A stretch of DNA of 22,562 bases from UBA1081 sp964443825 (lineage in GTDB: Bacteria; Bacillota; Clostridia; Oscillospirales; Acutalibacteraceae): positions 1 through 22,562 of the forward strand of contig CAYUEV010000027.1 in NCBI GenBank assembly GCA_964443825.1. Direction: 5' to 3'. How positions within the stretch are numbered: the stretch's first letter is position 1; the number at the start of each line of letters is the position of its first letter. Below, in pieces: positions 7,842 to 15,800 of the stretch. The position numbers and the translations under genes are program-made. Below the pieces are notes generated by a model. The model was given only the letters and a program-made list of their open reading frames with translations. It had not been told where the DNA came from and searched no databases.

Positions 7842-8866
7842 ACAAAAAACGCGCTTTTACGGTAATTTTTTCGGTCGTCTTTGTAATTTTGACCGTTATT
7901 ATCGCTTTAGACGCTTTTTACGGGGCCGATTACCGGGAGACGGGCGTCGTTATGGGCGCACAGCTTACGGTAAAGCTCTTTGGAACCGGAAAGAGCGAAG
8001 CCGCGAGGGAAATTTTCGACAGCGCGTTAAAAGAAGAGGAAAACTGTCTCAGCCGATATAAAGAAAGCAGCGAAATCTACAAATTAAACGAAAGAGGCTC
8101 TTTGGAAGTATCCGAGCGCACGCTTCTCATTTTAAAAAAAGCGGTCGAGATCTGTAACGCGTCCCAAGGCGCTTACGATATAACTATAGGAAATCTCTCT
8201 TCCCTTTGGGATTTTGACGAGGATAAAAAAGAAATACCCCGGGACGACTTAATTAAAAACGCGCTTTCCGGGGTGGGCTCGGATAAGATAAAATTTAACG
8301 GCGGAACGGTTTCGCTTGGGGAAAATCAAAAACTCGACTTAGGGTCTTTGGGAAAGGGCGTCGTTCTCGACATTTCCAAAGAAATACTCGAAAAACATAA
8401 AATAAGAGGCGCCGTAATATCGTCGGGCGGATCCGTTTTAACGTATGGGAAAAATACCGGCGGCAAAAACTGGTCGATAGGCGTTAAAACGCCCAAGAAA
8501 AACGACAGCACATATTGCGCCGTGTTAAGTCTCCCGGGCGAGAATTTTATTTCGACTTCGGGGAATTACGAAAAATCCTTTACCGAAAACAATAAAATTT
8601 ATCACCATATTTTATCGCCCAAAACGGGCTATCCCGCCGAAAGTTCCCTTAAAAGCGTAACCGTGATAGCCGGCGGCGGGCTTATATCGGACGCGCTTTC
8701 CACGGCGTGCTACGTCTTAGGGGCTGAAGGCAGCTTAAAAATCCTTAAGGAGTATAACGCCGAGGCGATTTTTATAGACGACAATAACGATATTTTAGCG
8801 ACCGAGGGCGTAATCGACGCCATAGAGTCCGAAGACGGATACAAAGTAAGTCTTTTAAATGGATAA
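7838..8866 (+). CDS. apbE: FAD:protein FMN transferase (ApbE family)
   Basis: Transfers FMN from FAD to a Thr or Ser of exported flavoproteins outside the membrane, a Mg-dependent reaction. An N-terminal hydrophobic segment (residues 7-27) anchors or exports it. Family motifs are KLDLGSLGKGVVLDIS (165-180), SSGGSVLTYG (195-204), NWSIGVKTP (211-219), STSGNYEKSF (239-248), HHILSPKTGYP (256-266), and the metal-site block ISDALSTACYVLG (283-295). At 342 residues the length is normal and no key motif is missing. The start ATG overlaps the preceding dockerin gene by 4 nt, and the end overlaps the NusG_II gene by 8 nt. No protein in the window has a full flavinylation motif (Dxx[ST]G[AS][ST]), so its target lies elsewhere. 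Confidence 0.95.
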   Translation: MNKKRAFTVIFSVVFVILTVIIALDAFYGADYRETGVVMGAQLTVKLFGTGKSEAAREIFDSALKEEENCLSRYKESSEIYKLNERGSLEVSERTLLILKKAVEICNASQGAYDITIGNLSSLWDFDEDKKEIPRDDLIKNALSGVGSDKIKFNGGTVSLGENQKLDLGSLGKGVVLDISKEILEKHKIRGAVISSGGSVLTYGKNTGGKNWSIGVKTPKKNDSTYCAVLSLPGENFISTSGNYEKSFTENNKIYHHILSPKTGYPAESSLKSVTVIAGGGLISDALSTACYVLGAEGSLKILKEYNAEAIFIDDNNDILATEGVIDAIESEDGYKVSLLNG

Positions 8867-9221
8867 CCCGCTTTTTAAAAAGTCAGATGTTATTGTGATT
8901 TTAGCGCTTCTCGCTCTGGCGGGGCTGCTTCTTTTGCCTAAAGCGTTTAACGGCGGCGACGCGGTAGCTATAATCACTAAAGACAACGAGATTATAGAAG
9001 AAATTGACTTAAAATCGTCCGAAAACAAAAAAATAACGTTAGATTCCGTTGAAATCACGGTCGAGAATGGGGAAATATTTTTTTCAAAGAGCGACTGTGA
9101 AGATAAAGTCTGCGTAAAAACGGGGAAATTAAGCTCGCCCGGCGACGCGGCGGCGTGCGTTCCGAACGGGACGGCGATATATATTAAAGGCGAAAGCGAA
9201 GTCGACGCGGTCGCGTATTAA
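8859..9221 (+). CDS. NusG domain II-containing membrane-anchored protein
   Basis: Small 120-residue protein with one N-terminal TM segment (residues 10-27) and an exported NusG_II-type domain. The diagnostic pattern is C80, C85, C100 in SDCEDKVCVKTGKLS and AACVPNGTAIYI, matching the CPDKxCVxxG...CLPN signature of the family. It has no transcription-factor NGN domain and is not NusG itself. Such proteins recur beside ApbE and Gx-family genes. From memory, EetA of the Listeria extracellular electron transfer locus is of this kind. The gene overlaps apbE by 8 nt and has only a weak ribosome binding site, so translation is probably coupled. The biochemical role is not established. Confidence 0.88.
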   Translation: MDNPLFKKSDVIVILALLALAGLLLLPKAFNGGDAVAIITKDNEIIEEIDLKSSENKKITLDSVEITVENGEIFFSKSDCEDKVCVKTGKLSSPGDAAACVPNGTAIYIKGESEVDAVAY

Positions 9222-9257
9222 GGTTTCTTTCAAGTCGGGAGTTTTAGCGCGCCAAGC

Positions 9258-9380
9258 CGTTTAACCGCATTAAGCGATATAAGCGTATCGGGGCTTTCGG
9301 CGCGTAAAACTATTTAACGTATTAAGCGATTTAAGCGTATTAGGCGTATTAAACGTATTAGGCGATTTAAACGTATCGGG
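9258..9380 (+). repeat. Intergenic tandem 9-bp repeat array
   Basis: The 182-nt gap at 9222-9403 is mostly degenerate 9-bp units of consensus CGTATTAAG. Seven head-to-tail units run from 9318 to 9380: CGTATTAAG, CGATTTAAG, CGTATTAGG, CGTATTAAA, CGTATTAGG, CGATTTAAA, CGTATCGGG. Three more (9266-9292) end in the same CGTATCGGG followed by GCTTT, and a partial unit lies at 9258-9265. The array lies between the NusG_II and Gx genes. No start codon opens a frame through it, so it appears non-coding. No promoter or hairpin terminator was found in the gap. Confidence 0.85.
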
Positions 9381-9403
9381 AGCTTTAGACGAACCGCGAT
9401 TTT

Positions 9404-9949
9404 TTGGAAATAGTGAAAAATAAAAATGCGAAAAAAAATATCGCGAAAAGAACGGCCGTAGACGGAGTTCTTTCAGGCGTCGCGCTCGCCCTGTCGTTTT
9501 TGGAGTCTCTTTTGCCCGATATGAATTTTCTCCCGCCCGGGGCGAAGTTAGGGCTTTCCAATATAGCCGTGATGCTGGCGGCGACTTCGGTCGGGTATAT
9601 CGACGCTTTGATTATAGTCCTTATTAAGTCGGGATACGTTTTTATCACAAGAGGTCCCGCGTCGTTTTTTATGAGCCTGTCGGGCGGGATTTTAAGCGCC
9701 GTCGCCATGATAATCATAACGGACGTTTGCAAAAGGCTTAAAAAACAGTACTCATATATAGGTTCGTCGATAATTTGCGCCGTGGTTCACAATACGGGTC
9801 AGACTTTAGCCGCGTGCGTTTACACAAAGACAAATTTAATATCGTCGTATCTTCCGCTTTTAATAATTTTTGGGATTATAGCGGGGGCGGTTACGGGAGT
9901 GATTCTTAAATTCGCCGTTCCCGCCATTAAAAAAACGGGGGTATGGTAA
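9404..9949 (+). CDS. Gx transporter family membrane protein
   Basis: Predicted integral membrane protein of the Gx family, which is often annotated as heptaprenyl diphosphate synthase component I and resembles ECF-type S components. It is 181 residues with about five hydrophobic segments. Signature blocks are LPPGAKLGLSNIAVMLA (residues 43-59) and SFFMSLSGGILSAVAMI (86-102). The start is unclear: TTG at 9404 has no ribosome binding site, while an in-frame GTG at 9413 follows GGAAATA and is at least as likely. The stop TAA overlaps the ATG of the next gene. Neighbouring apbE and NusG_II suggest a shared flavin or quinone-linked redox role. The substrate is unknown. Confidence 0.87.
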   Translation: MEIVKNKNAKKNIAKRTAVDGVLSGVALALSFLESLLPDMNFLPPGAKLGLSNIAVMLAATSVGYIDALIIVLIKSGYVFITRGPASFFMSLSGGILSAVAMIIITDVCKRLKKQYSYIGSSIICAVVHNTGQTLAACVYTKTNLISSYLPLLIIFGIIAGAVTGVILKFAVPAIKKTGVW

Positions 9950-10884
9950 TGAAAAAACAGAACAGCGTCGGGAATCATGATAATTACGACGCGGAGCTTT
10001 CGGAGAAGGAGAAAAAAATCAGAAAAAAGCGCGTTATAAAAAACGTCGTCGTGTGCGTCGTCGCGGTTGTCTTAGTCGGCGCGTTTGTAGCGGCGTTTTT
10101 ATGGGTTCTCAGTATCGGGGGAATCGTAAAAGAGCCTGTGACGGACGCGGAAGGAGATAAGGTTTTAGGCGGAATAGGCAAAACGCAAATGACCGTTATC
10201 GACGAGAACGGCGAAAAAAGGACGATTACGACTACAAGATCGCTTCTTACCAAAGAGGATATACTGGAAGAGTACAAAGAAGTCGTCAACAAACTTAAAA
10301 CCGACGCGCCGTCGTTTAAGAAGACGAGGTACCAGAATCTCCCGACCGACGAGCAGAGTTTCGGGGCTTTGGGCGAGGCGGTCCTCCCCATAATCGAAAA
10401 ATACGTAACGTCTAAAAGCGCGTCGCAGCCGACTGTTTATCAAAAGGGTAACGCGCGGGAACTTCCCTTAAAAAATTCGTCTTACGGGTGTCTTTTGGAC
10501 GACCCTGAGAAAATCAAGAACGCGTTTTGCGAAATATTAGAAGACGGCTCATATAAAATCGTGATGACGTTAATAGACGAGGCGAACCCCACGGAACTTC
10601 CGGAGGGGGCCGCCGCCGCGACGGGCGTTATAAACGGCGTTTTCGAGCCTTTATCGGCTTTAAACGAAATATCGTCTATATCTGAGTTGGCGTTTAGCAA
10701 AATCAATTTTAATTATACCGACTGCACGGTCGTTCTCGTTTACGATAAAGAGACGCTTAACGTAAAATCTCTGAATACAACCTGCGATATAAAGATCAAC
10801 ATGAGTTCGTTTTTAATCGATTTAAACGCGGAAATGATCGATATAATCGAATATTCCGATATTGTTTATGACTCCGCCGCTTAG
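9949..10884 (+). CDS. Single-pass membrane protein, exported C-terminal domain (paralogue of 21246-22394)
   Basis: A family I cannot name. The 311-residue product has a charged cytoplasmic N-terminus (EKEKKIRKKR), one TM segment (about residues 27-52) and an exported domain. That domain shares an ordered set of motifs with the protein at 21246-22394: LTKEDILEEYKEV, DPEKIKNAF followed by DGSYKIVMTL, and a Tyr-x-x-C/A stretch before VYDKETLNVKSL. The ATG at 9949 is chosen over the in-frame ATG at 9943 because it lies 7 nt after GGGGG (9937-9941) and overlaps the Gx stop (TAATG); at 9943 the spacing would be 1 nt. It ends the long plus-strand run, 86 nt before a terminator. Linkage to the ApbE module is tight, but the domain has no flavinylation motif. 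Confidence 0.82.
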   Translation: MKKQNSVGNHDNYDAELSEKEKKIRKKRVIKNVVVCVVAVVLVGAFVAAFLWVLSIGGIVKEPVTDAEGDKVLGGIGKTQMTVIDENGEKRTITTTRSLLTKEDILEEYKEVVNKLKTDAPSFKKTRYQNLPTDEQSFGALGEAVLPIIEKYVTSKSASQPTVYQKGNARELPLKNSSYGCLLDDPEKIKNAFCEILEDGSYKIVMTLIDEANPTELPEGAAAATGVINGVFEPLSALNEISSISELAFSKINFNYTDCTVVLVYDKETLNVKSLNTTCDIKINMSSFLIDLNAEMIDIIEYSDIVYDSAA

Positions 10885-10970
10885 GGCGCTTACAGGCAAT
10901 GATTACGAGTTAGACGCGCAAAGCAGCCGGGCGGCCGGTCGCGCGGCGGTTTAGTAAAATGTATTTTAAA

Positions 10971-11002
10971 ACAAAAACGGCGGTTTTACCCGTCGTTTTT
11001 GT
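10971..11002. terminator. Bidirectional intrinsic terminator
   Basis: A 13-bp stem, ACAAAAACGGCGG (10971-10983) against CCGTCGTTTTTGT (10990-11002), with one G-T wobble and a 6-nt loop. The T tract on one side and A tract on the other serve both the plus-strand run ending at 10884 and the minus-strand rubrerythrin ending at 11039. The 10885-10970 stretch holds nothing else I recognise. Confidence 0.85.
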
Positions 11003-11038
11003 TTAAGGATTATCATGTAAAGAATATCGTGAAGCGCT

Positions 11039-11584
11039 TTAGAAAAATCTCTTCAATAGACCTGAAAATCCCGCTCCGTGCCTCGCTTCGTCCTTTGCCA
11101 TCTCGTGAACCGTATCGTGAATGGCGTCGTAGCCCAAAGCCTTGGCTCTCTTGGCGAGTTCAAATTTGCCCTGGCAGGCGCCGGCTTCCGCGGCGGCTCT
11201 AAGCTCAAGGTTCTTTTTGGTGGAATCGGTTACTACCTCGCCCAAAAGCTCCGCGAATTTTGACGCGTGGTCGGCCTCCTCAAGGGCGTATCTCTTAAAA
11301 GCCTCGGCCACCTCGGGGTAGCCTTCTCTGTCGGCCGCTCTGCTCATGGCGAGATACATCCCGACTTCGGAGCATTCGCCGTTAAAGTTCGCCACAAGAC
11401 CTTCGTAAACGTCGTCCTCGATTTTGCCTTTGGCGCCCTCGCCGATTATATGAACTGTAGCGTAGCTCGCGTCGCTTTGCGTTTCAGTGAATTTTGAGCC
11501 GTCGACGCCGCACTGGGGGCATTTCTCCGGCGGTTGATCGCCTTCGTAAATATAGCCGCATACGGGACAAACCCATTTTTTCAT
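11039..11584 (-). CDS. Rubredoxin-rubrerythrin fusion (reverse-rubrerythrin type)
   Basis: Peroxide-scavenging non-haem iron protein of anaerobes. The rubredoxin FeS4 domain comes first (C6, C9, C22, C25 in CPVCGYIYEG and KCPQCGVDG), followed by a ferritin-like four-helix diiron domain. Its ligand motifs are ANFNGECSEV (E70), ALEEADHASKF (E103 with H106), AAEAGACQGKF (E133) and EMAKDEARHGAGF (E166 with H169). Classical rubrerythrin has the rubredoxin at the C-terminus; this order matches the reverse rubrerythrin of Clostridium acetobutylicum, an NADH-linked peroxidase component. A strong AGGAGG (11593-11598) lies 8 nt before the ATG. It is last in the minus-strand group. The 64-nt gap upstream shows no clear promoter, so transcription from 12631 or a weak local promoter are both possible. 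Confidence 0.94.
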   Translation of the reverse strand: MKKWVCPVCGYIYEGDQPPEKCPQCGVDGSKFTETQSDASYATVHIIGEGAKGKIEDDVYEGLVANFNGECSEVGMYLAMSRAADREGYPEVAEAFKRYALEEADHASKFAELLGEVVTDSTKKNLELRAAAEAGACQGKFELAKRAKALGYDAIHDTVHEMAKDEARHGAGFSGLLKRFF

Positions 11585-11648
11585 GTTGTAATCCTCCTAA
11601 AGATTATTAGTATTTTTAAGCGTAAAATCGCGCTTCATAGGCGATAGG

Positions 11649-12200
11649 TTAAGGTTTGAGCGGCTCTTCCGGCTCCTTTGGCGGGTTGGGAGCGCCGTTT
11701 GGGGGTTCAGGCGATCCGGGCGGATTGGGAGCGCCATACGGGGGCTTGGGAGGTTCCGGCGGATAGGGCTGCCGGTCGTAAGGCGGATAAGGCTGCTGCC
11801 CGCCGTAAGAAGTCCTTACTATATTCGTAATGTCGTTAGTGATTTTTTTGGGAAGCTCCAGTTGATTGACGATTCCCACGACGCCCGTAATAAGGGGAAT
11901 TAAACACACGAGCCAGCCGACGGCCACGGCCACGATTTTGCCGGACCACTCCGCGTCGGAATAGCTTAAAATGATAGTGTTGTCGCCGGGGACGTTAATG
12001 TAGAGCGTAATGCCGAGACCTAAACCGACGTATTTTTTAAAGCCCTCGTCGCTTTTGGCGAAAGTCATGGTGACGCCCGTGGGCAAAGGTACGGAAGTCA
12101 CCGTAAAGCCTTTGGCGGTATAGACGCCGGTAAGCTCCACGACGAGCCTGTTTAAGTCAAAATTAGGGTCTACGGGCACGACTCTCGTTGATTCTGACAT
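11649..12200 (-). CDS. Hypothetical membrane protein with Pro-rich tail
   Basis: Not recognised. The 183-residue protein has an N-terminal soluble domain (about residues 10-85) of alternating hydrophobic strands, then a hydrophobic segment (KIVAVAVGWLVCLIPLITGVVG, residues 88-109, split here as two short TM turns or one helix). A tail rich in Pro, Tyr and Gly follows from about residue 132 (PYPPYDRQPYPPEPPKPPYG and related PNPPG/PPNGAP repeats). It has no signal peptide. Such tails are often disordered and can mediate protein contacts. AAAGGAGA (12206-12213) lies about 5 nt before the ATG. The 18-nt gap after the DUF2752 gene implies one transcript. Confidence 0.8.
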   Translation of the reverse strand: MSESTRVVPVDPNFDLNRLVVELTGVYTAKGFTVTSVPLPTGVTMTFAKSDEGFKKYVGLGLGITLYINVPGDNTIILSYSDAEWSGKIVAVAVGWLVCLIPLITGVVGIVNQLELPKKITNDITNIVRTSYGGQQPYPPYDRQPYPPEPPKPPYGAPNPPGSPEPPNGAPNPPKEPEEPLKP

Positions 12201-12218
12201 TTTAGTCTCCTTTCTGTT

Positions 12219-12599
12219 TTAAACCGCCGGCAAAGCGCCGGTCGCGAGTCTGATAACGTAAACCGCGACGAATAAAAACGCCGTAACGAAAAAGATCGCC
12301 GTTTCGGTTTTGCCGCTGAGACGCTTTTTTAAGAGATTCCTGTGAGCCGAGTAAAGGATAATCGCGGCCAGGGGGAAAAACAGCGGATGGTAGCGAAAAG
12401 ACGCGGCGAAATCAAGTTTGAGAGCCGAGAGAAAAGCTCTCGTCAGGCCGCAGCCGGGGCATGGGATATTAAAAATAAGCCTTATGGGACATCTGTAGAA
12501 TTTAGCGAAAAATATGAGAACCAAAGCCGCCAAAGAGTGGATTCCCAGCCACCTTAAAATTCTCATGGGCGGGGAGAGGCTTTTAACTTTCTCCCCCAT
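12219..12599 (-). CDS. DUF2752 family membrane protein
   Basis: Small (126 residues) membrane protein with the defining motif IPCPGCGLTRAFLSAL (residues 45-60) followed by FRYHPLFFPLAAIILY, as in DUF2752. There are about three hydrophobic segments (17-32, 69-84, 100-121). Function is unknown in the family as I know it. The Cys pair in CPGCG could bind metal or be redox-active, which is speculation. The ATG at 12599 is preceded by AAGGGG about 8 nt upstream. The gene is first in its operon, behind the promoter at 12638-12666, with the Pro-rich protein gene 18 nt downstream. Confidence 0.88.
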   Translation of the reverse strand: MGEKVKSLSPPMRILRWLGIHSLAALVLIFFAKFYRCPIRLIFNIPCPGCGLTRAFLSALKLDFAASFRYHPLFFPLAAIILYSAHRNLLKKRLSGKTETAIFFVTAFLFVAVYVIRLATGALPAV

Positions 12600-12637
12600 A
12601 GCGACCGCCCCTTCAAAGCTTTCTCTGTTTTAACGCC

Positions 12638-12666
12638 ATTATACCATACGATTTTAAAAATTTCAA
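12638..12666 (-). promoter_or_regulatory. Promoter for the DUF2752 operon
   Basis: Read on the minus strand: TTGAAA (12666-12661), a 17-nt spacer, TATAAT (12643-12638). The predicted start is near 12631, giving a leader of about 32 nt before the ATG at 12599. It diverges from the plus-strand promoter at 12756, leaving about 90 bp between the two -35 elements; no convincing operator was seen there. Confidence 0.8.
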
Positions 12667-12755
12667 CAGCATTAGAGGGATATTTGGGCGCGCGATTAAA
12701 ATTTTACACAATATTTGTTTTTTAATGATTTTAACAAAACTTTCGTGACAAACTA

Positions 12756-12784
12756 TTGAAATTTGTATCGGGCGGTAGTATAAT
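12756..12784 (+). promoter_or_regulatory. Promoter for the large secreted protein
   Basis: TTGAAA (12756-12761), a 17-nt spacer, TATAAT (12779-12784). Predicted transcription begins near 12791. The 67-nt leader includes a weak GGCGAG/CTCCGCC hairpin and ends in AAAAAGGAG (12841-12849), 8 nt before the GTG start. Confidence 0.85.
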
Positions 12785-12857
12785 CAGTTTATTGTGGGGC
12801 GAGGATCTATTAGACTCCGCCGCAAAATCAATATCATTCTAAAAAGGAGTTTTTCCT

Positions 12858-15800
12858 GTGTCAAAATTCACACCAATCAAGAAACCTTTGGCATTGGTTC
12901 TCAGCGTGATTATGTGCTTCGCCTGTTTCGTGCCGGCGTTCGCGTCCGCTGAGGACAAGACGACTTACGTTGATGAAAACGGCGTCCTTCATATTTACGG
13001 AGAGTATTCGACGGAATACAAAGACGCGTCTTATTCGTCGATAGTGGTCGAGGATACGGGCGTTCTCTTGGGCGATATTACATATGACGTGCCCGTTACG
13101 CTCGTGGGGACCGTTTACATAGCGGGCGAGGCCAAAAATAACGGAACTATCAAGGCCGGTACTTTCAACAAAACAGTTACCAACAACGGCTTGATAGAAG
13201 GCGGAACCTTTAATTCCGAGGTCAACAACAAAAACGGTCTTATTATGGGCGGCGTTTTTGAAAACGCTACTATCGACAACGCTTCCGGCGTACTGCGCGG
13301 CGGCGTGTTTAACAACTGCGAGATCGCGGTTTCGAGAATCGGCGTCTACAAAGGAACATTTAACGGTTCCACGATCACGTTAGGCGCGGGCGGATCGATA
13401 TTCGGCGGAACATACGACGCTAACTGCAAAATAGTCGCCGGAAGCGGATCTTTGGGTCTTGACGGCGGAACATACCAGTGCGATATATCCGGTATGCCGC
13501 AGATTAAAAACGGCGTGTTTAACGGCGCCGTCGTCAACGACGGTCTTATTTACGGCGGAACTTATAACGGAACGGTTACCAACAACAAAGAGGTAAAATG
13601 CTACAAAACGCTCGAGTGGCCCGTATTTAACGGTTCCGTCGTGAACAACGGAACGATTTCCGGCGCGATGTTCGGCGATGACTCCGAAGTAACGGGCGAA
13701 GGCGACGTTTACGTTATAGTCAGAATGACAAACGCCTCCGGCTCGGTTATCGACACGACCGTATTCGACGCCTCCTTTAAAGAGGGCGCCAACGTGCTGG
13801 AGAGCCTTAAAAACTGGGAAAAGAACAAATCCGCCAACAACTGGAAAATAAGAACCATCGCGGAGAATTACGCGGCTCCCGTTATCTCCGACATAGCTCC
13901 CGACGACACTTTTGGGATTCACGACGACAACGTCTACGTCCGCGAACCCATTTGGCAGATTGGCAATAAAGTCCTTGAGGTCAGAAGCGACTGGAACGGT
14001 CAGAATCCTCCCGCCCCCGCCGCGTCTTACTACGACTCCGTAGAAGTTTGCCCCGGCGCCACTCTTTCGGGCGGATTCTTTACAAGACCCGTTAAGAACC
14101 TGGGAACGATTACCGACGGGACGTTTACAAACAGCGTCGTAAACGGAAGCGGCCGCACAATCTCGGGCGGCATATTTACCGGCGCCGTGACCAATATGGA
14201 AGACGCCGTGATTTCAGCCGGAACGTTTAACGGCGACATTGTCAACAGCGGCGCGATTTCCGGGGCCGATATAATCGCTACCGACGCTCCCATATCGATT
14301 AAAAACGACGGAAACGGAAGCGTTACGGGATGCGCGTTCACGGGCGATGTTACGGTAAATCCCGACAGCTCCGCGAAAGATAAAATCGCCGTTCCCGTAA
14401 AAATTTACAATACGGCGGCCGACCAGGAGCCTCAGACGGTTGCCGAAGCGAACTATGGCAAAAACATCATCGAGTGGCTCAACGAACAAATCCCCGAAAA
14501 CGGCGGATTCTCTCATAAAGACGGCGTAGCGGTCGACGACACCGAAATATTTGACGCTCTTAAAACGTATGAATTCGTAAAGGGATTTACTTATGAGTTC
14601 GAGTGGACGGGAGATCCCGAAAGCGGATACACCGCTAATTTCTTTGTAGTTCAGGGCGGAGTAAGAGGCGATGCTCAACCGGCTACGGTTATTCCATACG
14701 TACATCCGGCGACCTGCACCGACGACGGATACACGCTTTACACCGCCACGATAAATTATAACGGCGCGGACTATACCGACGAGTACAGAGTCGCGGGCGA
14801 TCCCGCCACCGGTCATGAATATGACGACGAGCACATTACCTGGAACTGGTCGGAAACTCTCGATTCCTGCACGGCCGAGCTTGCCTGCGCGGTATGCGGG
14901 GCGGTAAGAACCGAAACGGCCGACGTGGTATTCAAAATAAATACCGCCGCCGATTGTCAGAATGAAGGCGTTTACACTTACACCGCGACCGTAAACATTG
15001 ACGGTCAGCAGTTCCAAAACGCTAAAGATGAAACAATAGGCAAATTAGAGCATACTTTCGACGAAAACGTCGCTCCCGAATGGATTTGGGCGGACGATTA
15101 CTCAACCGCCAAAGTAAGCCTTCGCTGCGCCGTCTGCGGTCAGGATATTGAAACCGAAGCCGCCGTTGAAAAAGAGGAAGTCCCCGCGACTTGCTCCGCG
15201 GCCGGCCAAACCATATATTCCGCCTCGGTTACAGTTCTCGGAAAAGAATATAAAGACGAGCGAATAGTAGCCGTTCCGAAACTTCCGCACACTTACGGCG
15301 ACCCCGGCTGGACATGGCAGGGATTCGAGAGCGCAAAAGCCACCTTTACCTGCTCGGTATGTTCTGAAACCGCGGTTGTGGACGCTACCATAGTAAAGAC
15401 GACTAAAGATCCCTCCTGCACGGAGAACGGCTTAAACACCTACACCGCCACGGCGAGCATTAACGGCGCGGATTACACCGACGTTAAGACCGAGGAGATC
15501 CCGAAACTTCCGCACACTTACGGCGACCCCACATGGGTATGGGAAGGCGACGCGAGAGCCGAAGCTTATTTCAGATGCGCAGACTGCGGTCACGAGCAGG
15601 TTGTGGTAGACGACTCGATCGAGTCTAAAGTTGATAAACTTCCCACCTGCACCGAAGACGGTCAGATAACCTATACCGCGAGCGTCACGTTTAACGGTAA
15701 GGATTATCCCGCGACCCGGGAGGCCTCTATACCAAAGAGACACGTCGACACGGGCGATAACGTCACATACGATCCCGGAACGCCCTCTACCTGCACCGAG

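Noticed and set aside
9258..9380. CRISPR array
   Set aside because: The units are 9 bp with no unique spacers and no cas genes nearby.
9318..9413. Open frame through the 9-bp repeats encoding RIK/RFK-type tripeptides
   Set aside because: The frame has no ATG, GTG or TTG start after the stop at 9315 and ends at TAG 9411; it is open because of repeat composition.
14214..15017. Long minus-strand open frames inside the large secreted protein gene (also 13380-13922 and 15432-15962)
   Set aside because: They lie opposite a gene with a clear signal peptide, repeats, promoter and terminator, and their translations show no family features.
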